DNA of 64,000 nucleotides from Pseudoxanthomonas mexicana (GTDB lineage: Bacteria; Pseudomonadota; Gammaproteobacteria; Xanthomonadales; Xanthomonadaceae), in NCBI RefSeq assembly GCF_001556105.1, contig NZ_LSIF01000026.1, positions 1 through 64,000 of the forward strand, written 5' to 3'. Positions 46,090 to 55,034 of this stretch are shown here, piece by piece. The notes under the pieces were generated by a model. The model was not told the DNA's origin. It saw nothing but the letters and a program-made list of their open reading frames with translations, and searched no databases. The translations under genes and the position numbers were made by a program. The first letter of the stretch is position 1, and each line of letters starts with the position of its first letter.

Positions 46090-47526
46090 ATGAAGCCACG
46101 CCTGCAGACATCGCTGGGACAGCAGCTGGTCATGACGCCGCAGTTGCGTCAGGCCATCCGGCTGCTGCAGATGTCCACCGCCGAGCTCGAGATCGAGCTG
46201 ACCGAGGCGGTGGAAACCAACCCCCTGCTCGACTGGAGCGAGCCCGAGGAAGAGCCGGCCCAGGTCCGTGGCAGCGATGACGACCAGCCACCCGCCGAAC
46301 CGGTGCAGCAGGTCGAACACGAAGCCGCGGACGACCGCGACGACTGGTCGCCGGACGAGGGGCCGTGGACATCGTCGGGCAGCGGTGGCTCATTCGATGA
46401 AGATGAGGGCGGCAGCCCTGCCGAGCGTGTGGCCGAAGCGGACACCCTGCATGGCCACCTGCTGTGGCAACTCCACCTGTCCCACTTGTCGCAACGCGAC
46501 CGTCGCATCGGCGCCACCCTGATCGACGCGCTCGAGGACGACGGCTACCTGCGCGAACCGCTCGCGGCCATCGCCCAGGCCCTGCGACCGGATGTCGAGG
46601 CGGAGGAAGACGACATCCTCGTCGTCCTCAGGCAAGTACAGCGCTTCGACCCGGTCGGTGTAGCCGCTCGCAGCCTCGGCGAATGCCTGCACCTGCAACT
46701 CGCGGTGCTGAGCGACGACACGCCCGGCAAGGCGCTGGCGCTGCGGATCGCCGATACCGCGTTGGAGCGCCTCCCGCGCAGTGGCGTGGCAGGACTCGCA
46801 CAGGAAATGAAACGCCCGCTGGCCGACATGGAGGAAGCCGTGCAACTGCTGCGCACGCTCGATCCCAAGCCCGGCGCGCAGGTAGGCGATCTTTCCCACG
46901 ATACCTATGTGGTGCCGGACTGCGTGGTCTGGCGCCAACGCGGGGTATGGCGCGCCGCGCTGTCCGGCAACACCCTGCCGCGCATCAGCATCCATCGCGG
47001 CTACGAACAGATGATCCGCCAGTGCGGCGACAGCGATGCTGGCTATCTCAAGGCGCAATTGCAGGAAGCGCGCTGGCTGCTCAAGAGTGTCGAAGCGCGC
47101 GGCGATACGTTGCTGAAGGTCATGCGCTGCCTGCTGCATCAGCAGGCCGGCTTCCTGGAATTCGGCGAACAGGCGCTGCGCCCGCTGACATTGCGCGACG
47201 TGGCGGATGAAGTCGGCCTGCACGAGTCCACGGTGTCGCGCGCCATCGCCCGCAAGTACGTGCGCACGCCGCGCGGCACGCTGCCGATGCGCGCTTTCTT
47301 CGCCTCCGGCATCGACACCGAGGGCGGCGGCGAGGCATCCAGCACGGCGATCCAGGCGATGATCCGACGGCTGGTCGAGGGCGAAAACCCGCGCAAGCCG
47401 CTGTCGGACGCGAAGCTGGCCGACCTGCTCAAGGCCTCCGGCATCCCCGTGGCGCGACGCACCGTGGCGAAGTACCGCGAGGCCCTCAACATCCTGTCTT
47501 CGCACGAACGCGTGCGCATCGGCTGA
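46090..47526 (+). CDS. rpoN: RNA polymerase sigma-54 factor RpoN
   Basis: A 478-residue sigma-54. The N-terminal region I (SLGQQLVMTPQLRQAIRLLQ), an acidic region II, the core-binding domain and the RpoN box ARRTVAKYRE (residues 455-464) are all present, so it should be functional. It directs transcription from -24/-12 promoters with enhancer-binding proteins. The neighbouring PTS-like genes are the usual partners in this conserved locus. Confidence 0.97.
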   Translation: MKPRLQTSLGQQLVMTPQLRQAIRLLQMSTAELEIELTEAVETNPLLDWSEPEEEPAQVRGSDDDQPPAEPVQQVEHEAADDRDDWSPDEGPWTSSGSGGSFDEDEGGSPAERVAEADTLHGHLLWQLHLSHLSQRDRRIGATLIDALEDDGYLREPLAAIAQALRPDVEAEEDDILVVLRQVQRFDPVGVAARSLGECLHLQLAVLSDDTPGKALALRIADTALERLPRSGVAGLAQEMKRPLADMEEAVQLLRTLDPKPGAQVGDLSHDTYVVPDCVVWRQRGVWRAALSGNTLPRISIHRGYEQMIRQCGDSDAGYLKAQLQEARWLLKSVEARGDTLLKVMRCLLHQQAGFLEFGEQALRPLTLRDVADEVGLHESTVSRAIARKYVRTPRGTLPMRAFFASGIDTEGGGEASSTAIQAMIRRLVEGENPRKPLSDAKLADLLKASGIPVARRTVAKYREALNILSSHERVRIG

Positions 47527-47601
47527 ATCGTCCGCGCGTCGCAGCTGTTTCGTGACTCCGTTCCGCGCCCGCGAAACGCTTTTCTAACACCCCCCTCCAT
47601 C

Positions 47602-47617
47602 ACGCAAAGATTTGCGT
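47602..47617. promoter_or_regulatory. Palindrome upstream of hpf
   Basis: ACGCAAA-GA-TTTGCGT is a perfect 7+7 inverted repeat in the 256-base gap between rpoN and hpf, which holds no gene. It could be an operator for hpf. A weak hairpin (47543-47580, followed by TTTT) just before it may end the rpoN transcript. Confidence 0.45.
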
Positions 47618-47782
47618 CATAACGGTTGATAGTTGTCGCGGACGGGTCCATCTTGTCTTCGAAGGCATCGCCTTCCGTTGCCACCGACACAGGAGATCAC
47701 CGGAACCCAAACCCCTGCCGCGTTGTCACATGACACGCTCTCCGCGCCACGCGCGCGGTTCTACCGACCAGAAGGAGGCACT

Positions 47783-48103
47783 ATGCGTATCGAGACTTAC
47801 GGCCATGAAATCGAAGTCACTCCCGCCTTGCGCGAATACGTGGAAACCAAACTGAAGCGGTTGGAGCGCCACTTCGAGCAACCCTGCGAAGTCCGTACGC
47901 AACTGGGAACCCGAAAACCCGATTATCTCGCCGAGGCCACGGTCAACGTGTCCGGGCGCACCCTGCATGCCGACGCCGGCGCGCAGACGATGTATGCGGC
48001 CATCGACATCCTGGCCGACAAGCTCGACCGCCTGCTGGTCAAGCACAAGGAAAAGCGCACCGATGTCCAGCGCCACAGCACGCGCGGCGAACTGATCGGC
48101 TGA
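47783..48103 (+). CDS. hpf: Ribosome hibernation-promoting factor HPF
   Basis: A 106-residue short-form HPF/YfiA protein that binds the 30S subunit and promotes inactive 100S ribosome dimers in starvation. The start MRIETYGHEIEVTPALREYVETKL is typical. The long C-terminal dimerisation domain is absent, as in other gammaproteobacteria. An AAGGAGG site fixes the ATG. It has its own palindrome upstream and a terminator downstream, so it is probably expressed separately. Confidence 0.92.
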   Translation: MRIETYGHEIEVTPALREYVETKLKRLERHFEQPCEVRTQLGTRKPDYLAEATVNVSGRTLHADAGAQTMYAAIDILADKLDRLLVKHKEKRTDVQRHSTRGELIG

Positions 48104-48116
48104 CGCATCGCCTCAC

Positions 48117-48143
48117 GGGCCGCTTCGCAAGACGAAGCGGCCC
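48117..48143 (+). terminator. Terminator between hpf and hprK
   Basis: GGGCCGCTTCG-CAAGA-CGAAGCGGCCC is a perfect 11-bp stem with a five-base loop, followed by CTTGCATT. It separates hpf from the hprK operon. The remaining gap up to 48330 shows no gene and lies where E. coli carries ptsN. Confidence 0.75.
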
Positions 48144-48330
48144 CTTGCATTACACATGACGATGTATCGGCCTGTTGCATCCGCGCCGGACTCTCGCTCG
48201 TGGTCGCGCGCATCCTGCAGGGACATTACACTGGCCCTCGCGGCGTCCCCGGCGAACGCCGCCGACCCCGTGTCGTCGATTCGCGCATCCTCGTCCGGAG
48301 AAGCACTCCCTCCCCGCCGGTCGCCTTCGC

Positions 48331-49284
48331 ATGATGAATACCAGCATCACCGCCCGTGAACTGTTCGACCAGCAGAAGGACAAGCTGGCCCTGCGCTGGC
48401 TGGCCGGACAGAAGGGTGAGAAGCGCGTGCTGGACTCCGGCGACACCGTGTCCCGGCGCCCGTCGCTGGCCGGTTATCTCAACGCGGTCTACCCCAACAA
48501 GGTGCAGATCCTCGGCACCGAAGAGCTGACCTGGCTGGATTCGCTCGACTCGCGGCAGCGCTGGGAAACCATCGAGAAGATCGTGCAGGCCAAGCCGCTG
48601 GCGCTGGTGATCAGCAAGAGCCAATCCTGTCCGGAAGACCTGCGCGAAGCCGCCAACGAAAACGACACGCCCCTGTGGGGATCGCCCAAGCGCGGCCACG
48701 AGCTGCTCAATCATCTTTCCTATCATCTGGCACGCACGCTGGCGCCGCGGGTCACGCTGCACGGCGTGTTCATGGAAATCTATTCCATCGGCGTGCTCAT
48801 CACCGGCGAGGCCGGATCCGGCAAGAGCGAACTGGCGCTCGAACTGCTGAGCCGAGGCCATCGGCTGGTCGCTGACGACGCACCGGAGTTCACCCAGATC
48901 GCGCCGGACGTGCTGGACGGCACCTGCCCCGAACTGCTGCAGGACCTGCTGGAGGTGCGCGGGCTGGGCGTGTTGAACGTGCGCGAGATGTTCGGCGACA
49001 CCGCCGTGAAGAAGAACAAGTACCTGCGCCTGATCGTCCACCTGACCCGGCCGATGACCGAACCCAATCCGCACGGCTACGAGCGGCTGACCGGCGACTC
49101 CGGCACGCGCCACGTGCTGGACCTGGACGTGCCGCTGATCACCCTGCCCGTCATGCCCGGCCGCAACCTGGCCGTGCTGACCGAAGCCGCCACGCGCCTG
49201 CATATCCTGCGCACCAAGGGCATCGACCCGGCGGCGATGTTCATCGCCCGGCACAGCAACCTGCTCGAGCGCAGCACGCCATGA
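48331..49284 (+). CDS. hprK: HPr kinase/phosphorylase HprK
   Basis: A 317-residue bifunctional enzyme that phosphorylates and dephosphorylates HPr on Ser46. The C-terminal kinase domain has the P-loop [12 protein letters not shown], a following VADDAPEF stretch and the [13 protein letters not shown] motif. The tandem ATGATG leaves two adjacent start choices. It occupies the ptsN position of the E. coli locus and is coupled to rapZ by a four-base overlap. Its target HPr, with the Ser46 region intact, is encoded 1.4 kb downstream. Confidence 0.95.
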   Translation: MMNTSITARELFDQQKDKLALRWLAGQKGEKRVLDSGDTVSRRPSLAGYLNAVYPNKVQILGTEELTWLDSLDSRQRWETIEKIVQAKPLALVISKSQSCPEDLREAANENDTPLWGSPKRGHELLNHLSYHLARTLAPRVTLHGVFMEIYSIGVLITGEAGSGKSELALELLSRGHRLVADDAPEFTQIAPDVLDGTCPELLQDLLEVRGLGVLNVREMFGDTAVKKNKYLRLIVHLTRPMTEPNPHGYERLTGDSGTRHVLDLDVPLITLPVMPGRNLAVLTEAATRLHILRTKGIDPAAMFIARHSNLLERSTP

Positions 49285-50201
49285 CCCAGGCCGGCCACGA
49301 TCCCGCCGAGCTGCACGATGACGGCGCCGTCACGCCGGCGCCACCCACGGTCGTGATCGTCAGCGGACTGTCCGGCTCGGGCAAGTCGGTGGCGCTGAAG
49401 ACCTTCGAGGACCTGGACTACTACTGCGTCGACAACCTGCCGGTGGACCTGCTGCCGTCGTTCGTGCGCAGCCTGATGCGCGAGGACGAACTGCCGCCGA
49501 AGATCGCCGTCGGCATCGACGTGCGCAGCCGCCACAGCGACCTCTCGAAGCTCGCCCAATGGCGTGCCGCGCTCGCGCAGCTGGGACTGGAAGGTCGCCT
49601 GGTCTTCTTCGATGCCGGCGACGAGGTCCTGCTGCGGCGCTATTCCGATACCCGCCGTCGCCACCCGCTGGGCCATGGCGGCCTGTCCCTGCAGGAAGCG
49701 ATCCGCCAGGAACGCGCCATCGTCCAGCCGCTGCGTGGCGAAGCGGACGTCATCATCGATACCAGCCAGCTCAACGTGCATCAGCTGCGTCGCCGGATCA
49801 TCGCCGAGTTCGCGCTCAACAAGGGCACACAACTGTCGCTGCTGTTCGAATCCTTCGCCTACAAGCGTGGCGTGCCGGCGGATGCGGACTTCGTGTTCGA
49901 CGCACGCGTGCTGCCCAACCCGCACTGGAATCCGGAGCTGCGCCCCTATGCCGGCCGCGACCCGAAGGTGCGTGCGTTCCTGGATGCACAGCCGGAGGTG
50001 GCCGAGTACGTGGGCCAGGTCAGCGGTTTCCTCGACACCTGGTTGCCCCGCCTGCGCGGCGAGACCCGCAGCTACGTCACCATCGCCTTCGGCTGCACCG
50101 GCGGCAAGCACCGCTCAGTCTATCTGGCGGAAACCATGGCCAGGCACGCACGCGAACAGGGCTGGGAAGAAGTCGCCACCTTCCACCGCGAACTGGAGTG
50201 A
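49281..50201 (+). CDS. rapZ: RNase adapter / nucleotide-binding protein RapZ
   Basis: A 306-residue RapZ (YvcJ/YhbJ) protein. The P-loop is [10 protein letters not shown] (about residues 29-38), and the C-terminal RNA-binding part includes [15 protein letters not shown]. In E. coli it guides RNase E to a small RNA controlling glucosamine-6-phosphate synthesis, linking it to envelope precursor supply. It starts in the hprK stop codon. A weak hairpin (50201-50231) lies between it and the EIIA gene. Confidence 0.94.
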   Translation: MTQAGHDPAELHDDGAVTPAPPTVVIVSGLSGSGKSVALKTFEDLDYYCVDNLPVDLLPSFVRSLMREDELPPKIAVGIDVRSRHSDLSKLAQWRAALAQLGLEGRLVFFDAGDEVLLRRYSDTRRRHPLGHGGLSLQEAIRQERAIVQPLRGEADVIIDTSQLNVHQLRRRIIAEFALNKGTQLSLLFESFAYKRGVPADADFVFDARVLPNPHWNPELRPYAGRDPKVRAFLDAQPEVAEYVGQVSGFLDTWLPRLRGETRSYVTIAFGCTGGKHRSVYLAETMARHAREQGWEEVATFHRELE

Positions 50202-50321
50202 CCTTCGCCGCTCCTCCGGCGAGACGAAGGTGAGCTGACCAGCGACCGCCTCCGCGCCGCACCCGCTCCGTTCCATTCGCGCCGCTTCCAGCCTGTCATG
50301 CCCGTCTGTTAACGTTCCGGC

Positions 50322-50714
50322 ATGGCCTGTGGCATTCTTCTTGTGACTCATCCTGGCGTGGGCGTGGCGATCCTGACGGTCGCTACCGCGCTACTGCGGC
50401 AACTGCCCTTGAAAGCGGAAGCCTTCGAGGTGCCGTTCGATGCCGACTTGGACGTCCTGCTGCCGCAGGCGTCGGCGGCGCTGCGGCGCGTGGACGGCGG
50501 CGACGGGGTGCTGGTGCTGACGGATCTCTACGGCGCCAGCCCCAGCAACCTGGCCGGGAAGCTGGCCCGCCTGGGCACGCCGGTGCGGCGCGTCTCGGCG
50601 CTCAGCCTGCCGATGCTGCTGAGGGTGATGAATTATCCGGAACAGGGACTGGACGACCTGCCTGCCACGGCCGCGGCAGGCGCACGCAATGGAGTCATTC
50701 ACGACGATGCTTGA
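50322..50714 (+). CDS. PTS EIIA component, mannose-type
   Basis: A 130-residue protein of the mannose-family EIIA fold. The phosphoryl-accepting His is H10 in LVTHPGVG, and TDLYGASPSN is the second family motif. No EIIB, EIIC or EIID gene is near, so it is probably a regulatory phosphate acceptor rather than part of a sugar transporter. Its end overlaps the HPr gene by eight bases. Confidence 0.92.
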   Translation: MACGILLVTHPGVGVAILTVATALLRQLPLKAEAFEVPFDADLDVLLPQASAALRRVDGGDGVLVLTDLYGASPSNLAGKLARLGTPVRRVSALSLPMLLRVMNYPEQGLDDLPATAAAGARNGVIHDDA

Positions 50715-50976
50715 ACGCGAACTCATCATTTCCAACCGCCTCGGGCTGCACGCACGCGCCACCGCCAAGCTGGTGCAGACGCTGTCCGGCTTCCGCTGCA
50801 ACGCCACGCTGGCGGCCAAGGGCCGTGAAGTGAACGCCAAGAGCATCATGGGCGTCATGCTGCTCGCCGCCGGCCAGGGCACCCCCGTCACCGTCCGTAT
50901 CGAGGGCGAGGACGAAACCACCGCGATGCAGGAAGTCGTGTCGCTGTTCGAGCGACGATTCGACGAGGAATCCTGA
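50707..50976 (+). CDS. ptsH: Phosphocarrier protein HPr
   Basis: An 89-residue HPr. H15 (GLHARATAKL) takes phosphate from EI, and S46 (NAKSIMGVM) is the site for HprK. Both regions are intact, so the protein can be controlled at two sites. The ATG at 50707 is used; a frame start at 50689 would add six residues. It overlaps EIIA upstream, and its TGA overlaps the EI ATG by one base. Confidence 0.95.
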   Translation: MLERELIISNRLGLHARATAKLVQTLSGFRCNATLAAKGREVNAKSIMGVMLLAAGQGTPVTVRIEGEDETTAMQEVVSLFERRFDEES

Positions 50977-52697
50977 TGCGGGCGCTGCTGCCGGGCCATG
51001 GGGCTTCGCGCGGCAGTGCGCTCGGACGCGCCCGGGTCCGGTTGCCGCATGTGCTCGATGTCGCCGAGCAGCACATCGGTGCGGACCAGATCGATGACGA
51101 ACTGGCCCGCCTGCGCGACGCGGTCGATGCCACCCGCCACGAGATGCACAGCCTGCGCGTGCGCCTGCACGGCGCCCTGGCCAAGGAGGTCGGCGAGTTC
51201 CTCGACCTGCACGCGCTGCTGCTGGACGATCCCGAACTGCTGCATGGTCTCGACGAACTGATCCGCACCGGGCGGTATTCGGCCGACTATGCCCTGCGGC
51301 TGCAGCGCGATCGGCTCGCCGCCGTCTTCGACGGCATGGACGACGCCTACCTCAAGAGCCGCATGGACGACCTCGACCATGTGATCGGCCGCATCCACGC
51401 GCACCTGCACCAGCGCGCGGCCGATACGCCCGGCGTGGCCGGCGAGATCCTGGTCAGCGACAACGTGGCCCCGTCGGAACTGGCCGAACTCCAGCAGCAC
51501 GGCGTGGTCGCGGTGGTCACCGCTGCCGGCAGCACGCTCTCGCACAGCGCGATCCTCGCACGCAGCCTGCACCTGCCGCTGGTGGTCGGCAACGCGCTGG
51601 CACTGCAGAAGATCAACGACGGCGACGTGCTGATGGTCGACGGCAGCACGGGCGAGGTGGTGGTCAATCCCGACCCGGACGACCTGCGCCGCTACCGCGA
51701 ACGCCTGCGCGATGCCGCACGCGAAGCCCGTGAACTCGGCCGGCTGCGCTCCAAGCCCAGCCGCACCCGCGACGGCGTCGACATCGCGCTGTGGGCCAAT
51801 GCCGAATCGCTCGAGGACGTGGCCAAGGCGCACACGCTCGGCGCCTCGGGCGTGGGCCTGTACCGCACCGAATTCCTGTTCCTGCAGCGGCGCGAGCTGC
51901 CCGGCGAAGACGAACAGTTCCAGGTCTACCGCGACCTGGTGCTCGGCATGGGGGGCCGCCCGGTGACCATCCGTACGCTCGACCTGGGCGCGGACAAGGC
52001 CGACCGCACGGGGTTGGTGGTCGGCGACGAGGACAACCCGGCGCTGGGCCTGCGCGGCGTACGCCTGTCGCTGGCGCACGCCGGCGTGTTCGATACGCAG
52101 TTGCGCGCCATCCTGCGCGCCTCCAGCTATGGCCCGGTCCGCATCCTCGTGCCGATGGTCAGCAGCCGTGATGAGATCCTCGAGGTCCGTCGCCGGCTCC
52201 GGCGCGTCGCGCTGCAACTGGACAAGCAGGGGCACGAAATCGCCGGGCAGGTCGAGCTGGGCGCGATGATCGAGGTGCCCGCCGCGGCGATCGCCCTGCA
52301 CGCCTTCGTCGACGTGGTGGACTTCGTCTCCATCGGCACCAATGACCTAGTGCAGTACCTGCTGGCGGCCGATCGCAACAACGACACCCTGGGCGAACTC
52401 TATTCGCCGCTGCATCCCGGCGTGTTGCGCCTGCTTCGCCACGTGATCCGCACGGGTGCCGAGCACGACATACCCGTGGCGATGTGCGGCGAGATCGCCG
52501 GCGACGCCACGCTGGCGCCGATGTTGCTCGCGCTGGGCCTGCGCGAGTTCAGCCTGCACCCGGCCACGCTGCTGGAAGTGCGCCGGGCCATTCGCGAGGT
52601 CGACCTGGCCGCACTGCAGGCGCGTACCGAAAAACTCCTGCAGGCACGCGACCGCGCCGGCATCGAGCGCTGGTTGAAGGCGGCCACGGCAAGCTAG
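50976..52697 (+). CDS. ptsI: PTS enzyme I
   Basis: A 573-residue enzyme I that passes phosphate from PEP to HPr. The phosphorylated His is H190 in GSTLSHSAI. The C-terminal PEP-binding domain contains ALGLRGVRLSL, FVSIGTNDLVQYLLAADRNN and the catalytic C504 in MCGEIAGD. It lacks the N-terminal GAF domain of the nitrogen-type EI (PtsP), so it is the sugar-type form. It is coupled to ptsH. A palindromic repeat follows, then mgtE. Confidence 0.95.
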   Translation: MRALLPGHGASRGSALGRARVRLPHVLDVAEQHIGADQIDDELARLRDAVDATRHEMHSLRVRLHGALAKEVGEFLDLHALLLDDPELLHGLDELIRTGRYSADYALRLQRDRLAAVFDGMDDAYLKSRMDDLDHVIGRIHAHLHQRAADTPGVAGEILVSDNVAPSELAELQQHGVVAVVTAAGSTLSHSAILARSLHLPLVVGNALALQKINDGDVLMVDGSTGEVVVNPDPDDLRRYRERLRDAAREARELGRLRSKPSRTRDGVDIALWANAESLEDVAKAHTLGASGVGLYRTEFLFLQRRELPGEDEQFQVYRDLVLGMGGRPVTIRTLDLGADKADRTGLVVGDEDNPALGLRGVRLSLAHAGVFDTQLRAILRASSYGPVRILVPMVSSRDEILEVRRRLRRVALQLDKQGHEIAGQVELGAMIEVPAAAIALHAFVDVVDFVSIGTNDLVQYLLAADRNNDTLGELYSPLHPGVLRLLRHVIRTGAEHDIPVAMCGEIAGDATLAPMLLALGLREFSLHPATLLEVRRAIREVDLAALQARTEKLLQARDRAGIERWLKAATAS

Positions 52698-52706
52698 TCG
52701 CCTGCG

Positions 52707-52771
52707 GTGGGAGCGACGTCAGTCGCGGCCGACCACCAGGGAGGCCCCATCGCGACTGACCTCGCTCCCAC
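52707..52771. repeat. REP-like inverted pair
   Basis: A 21-base unit GTGGGAGCGACGTCAGTCGCG (52707-52727) is repeated in inverted orientation at 52751-52771 with one mismatch, across a 23-base spacer. Each unit has its own small hairpin (GCGAC/GTCGC). The GTGGGAGCGAC head is of the kind seen in xanthomonad intergenic REP elements. It lies between ptsI and mgtE. Confidence 0.8.
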
Positions 52772-52891
52772 GACCTCTAGTTCCCTTCCACAGGGTGTCC
52801 ATAAATCGTAGCCCGGGCGATAATGGCGCTATGAACGCTTGATGCCCCGGTCGCATCCGCCTGACGGATCGGCCCCATTCCGGAGTACCGA

Positions 52892-54253
52892 ATGGTCGAA
52901 ACCATCCGCCACGACAAGACCGCACGCCAGTTGCGCCTGCTCTCCGACGCGCTCGACAGCGGTCGGCTGGGTCCCGTGCGGCGGTTGGTCAACACCTTGT
53001 CGCCTGCGGAAATCGGCAACCTGCTGGAATCGCTGCCGCCGGGCAAGCGCGAAGTCGTGTGGGGCCTGGTCGATCCCGAGGACGACGGCGAGGTGCTGGT
53101 GCACGTCGGCGACGAGGTCCGCGAGAGCCTGCTGGCGGACATGGACACCGACGAGATCGTCGCCGCCGTCGAAGACCTCGACATCGACGACCTTGCCGAC
53201 CTGGTCGAAGACCTGCCCGACACCGTCATCGACGAAGTCCTCAAGTCGATGGACCGCGAGAACCGCGAGCGCCTGGAACAGGTGCTGTCGTACGCCGAGG
53301 ACACCGCCGGCCGCCTGATGAACCCGGACGTGGTCACCGTGCGCGCCGACGTCAACGTCGACGTGGTGCTGCGCTACCTGCGCCTGCGTGGCGAACTGCC
53401 GGACCATACCGATCACCTGTACGTGGTCAGCCGTCGCCACCAGTACCTCGGGCGCGTGCCGCTGGCCGCGCTGGTCACACACGAGGACACCACCCCGATC
53501 AACCGGCTGATCGACGACGAGCAGCCGGCCATCGACGTGGGCGAGAGCGCGCAGGAAGTCGCGCGCCAGTTTTCCGACCACGACTGGGTGTCGGCGCCGG
53601 TCGTGGACGACAACAACATCCTGCTCGGCCGCATCACCATCGACGACGTGGTCGACATCATCCGCGAGCAGGCCGAGCACCAGGCGCTGGGCGCCGCTGG
53701 CCTGGATGAGGACGAGGACCTGTTCTCGCCGGTCAAGCGCGCCGTGCGTGGCCGCGTGGTGTGGCTGGGCATCAACCTGTTCACCGCGTTCATGGCGGCC
53801 AGCGTGATCGGTCAGTTCGAGATGACGCTGGAGAAGATCGTCGCGCTCGCCGTGCTGATGCCCATCGTGGCCGGCATCGGCGGCAACGCCGCCGTGCAGG
53901 TGCTGACGCTGATGGTGCGCGGCCTCGCGCTGGGCCAGGTCGGCTCCAGCAATGCGCGCATCCTGTTGTGGAAAGAGATCCGCGTCGCGCTGATCAACGG
54001 CCTGCTGATCGGCGGCATCGTCGGAATCATCGCGTTCGTGTGGTTCCGCAGTCCGCTGCTGTCGCTGGTCATCGCATTGGCCCTGATCATCAATTTCTGC
54101 GCCGCGGCCACCGCTGGCGTGCTGCTGCCGCTGCTGCTGAAACGCATGAACATCGATCCCGCCGTCGCCGGCACCGTCGTCGTCACTGCGGTCACCGACG
54201 TGATGGGCTTCTTCTGCTTCCTCGGTTTGGCGACGCTGATCCTGTTGCACTGA
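52892..54253 (+). CDS. mgtE: Magnesium transporter MgtE
   Basis: A 453-residue magnesium channel. An N-terminal acidic superhelical domain (about residues 5-130) and two CBS domains (about 135-255) gate the pore. Five membrane helices with the PIVAGIGGNAAVQ pore motif follow. Magnesium binding to the cytosolic part closes the channel. No M-box-like leader is obvious in the 194-base gap upstream, which instead holds a REP-like repeat and a GATAAT hexamer. It follows the PTS genes on the same strand. Confidence 0.94.
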   Translation: MVETIRHDKTARQLRLLSDALDSGRLGPVRRLVNTLSPAEIGNLLESLPPGKREVVWGLVDPEDDGEVLVHVGDEVRESLLADMDTDEIVAAVEDLDIDDLADLVEDLPDTVIDEVLKSMDRENRERLEQVLSYAEDTAGRLMNPDVVTVRADVNVDVVLRYLRLRGELPDHTDHLYVVSRRHQYLGRVPLAALVTHEDTTPINRLIDDEQPAIDVGESAQEVARQFSDHDWVSAPVVDDNNILLGRITIDDVVDIIREQAEHQALGAAGLDEDEDLFSPVKRAVRGRVVWLGINLFTAFMAASVIGQFEMTLEKIVALAVLMPIVAGIGGNAAVQVLTLMVRGLALGQVGSSNARILLWKEIRVALINGLLIGGIVGIIAFVWFRSPLLSLVIALALIINFCAAATAGVLLPLLLKRMNIDPAVAGTVVVTAVTDVMGFFCFLGLATLILLH

Positions 54254-54262
54254 GACCAGCAC

Positions 54263-54874
54263 GTGGAACGACTCGGCAAGCTCAGCGAATGGAACGACGA
54301 CCGCGGCTTCGGCTTCATCGCGCCGCTCGATGGCGAACCCGCCCGCGTGTTCTTCCACATCCGCGACTACCGGCTGGACGGACGCCGGCCCGAGGTCGGC
54401 GAGCTGGTGAAGTTCACGGCGCAACGCCAGCCCGATGGCAAGTGGCGTGCGCAGGCCGTGCAACGGACCGTCCCTGCGGTGCGTCGCGCCAGTCCGGCGA
54501 CGCCTGCACGCACTGCATCACGTCCGCCATCGGTCGTTCCGGGCGCGGTGGCCGTGTTCGCGTACGCGCTGCTGATCGCGTGGGCGATCCGCGCAGGCCG
54601 CCTTCCGTTCGAGACGATGTTCCTGCCGATGATCCTGTCGGCGATCACCTACGTGGTCTACGCGCTGGACAAGCATGCCGCGCAGACCGGCCGCTGGCGC
54701 ACGCAGGAAACCACGCTACACCTGCTGGAACTGCTGGGCGGTTGGCCCGGCGCATGGATCGCGCAGCAGACACTGCGGCACAAGTCGCGCAAGCCCCGCT
54801 ACCGCGTCGTGTTCTGGACGATGGTGGTGCTTCATGTCGCCGTCGTGGGGACATGGCTATGGACGCAGCATTGA
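54263..54874 (+). CDS. Cold-shock domain / DUF1294 membrane fusion protein
   Basis: A 203-residue fusion. Residues 1-70 form a cold-shock-like OB fold with the RNA-binding motif DRGFGFIAP and FFHI. A Pro/Ala linker follows, then a DUF1294 domain with about three to four membrane helices (LLIAWAIRAGRLPF, ITYVVYALDKHAA, RYRVVFWTMVVLH). The start is GTG, nine bases after mgtE. The domain pair is known in proteobacteria, but its role, perhaps RNA binding at the membrane, is not established. Confidence 0.88.
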   Translation: MERLGKLSEWNDDRGFGFIAPLDGEPARVFFHIRDYRLDGRRPEVGELVKFTAQRQPDGKWRAQAVQRTVPAVRRASPATPARTASRPPSVVPGAVAVFAYALLIAWAIRAGRLPFETMFLPMILSAITYVVYALDKHAAQTGRWRTQETTLHLLELLGGWPGAWIAQQTLRHKSRKPRYRVVFWTMVVLHVAVVGTWLWTQH

Positions 54875-55034
54875 ACCGGGCGTCGTCGCGCGCTTCCGCA
54901 TTGCCGGCCCGATAACGCGCTCCTGACGCACGGCCCCCGGGTCGGGCACTTCCTACGCACGGCCGCGGCATGTGCCGATCCCCGCGTTCGATCGAACGCG
55001 CGACGCTGACGTCCCTTCGGCCCGGTTCGCCGCC

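Noticed and set aside
52772..52891. Possible magnesium riboswitch before mgtE
   Set aside because: The short leader shows no convincing M-box-like stems; only a GATAAT hexamer and the tail of the REP-like repeat region are visible.
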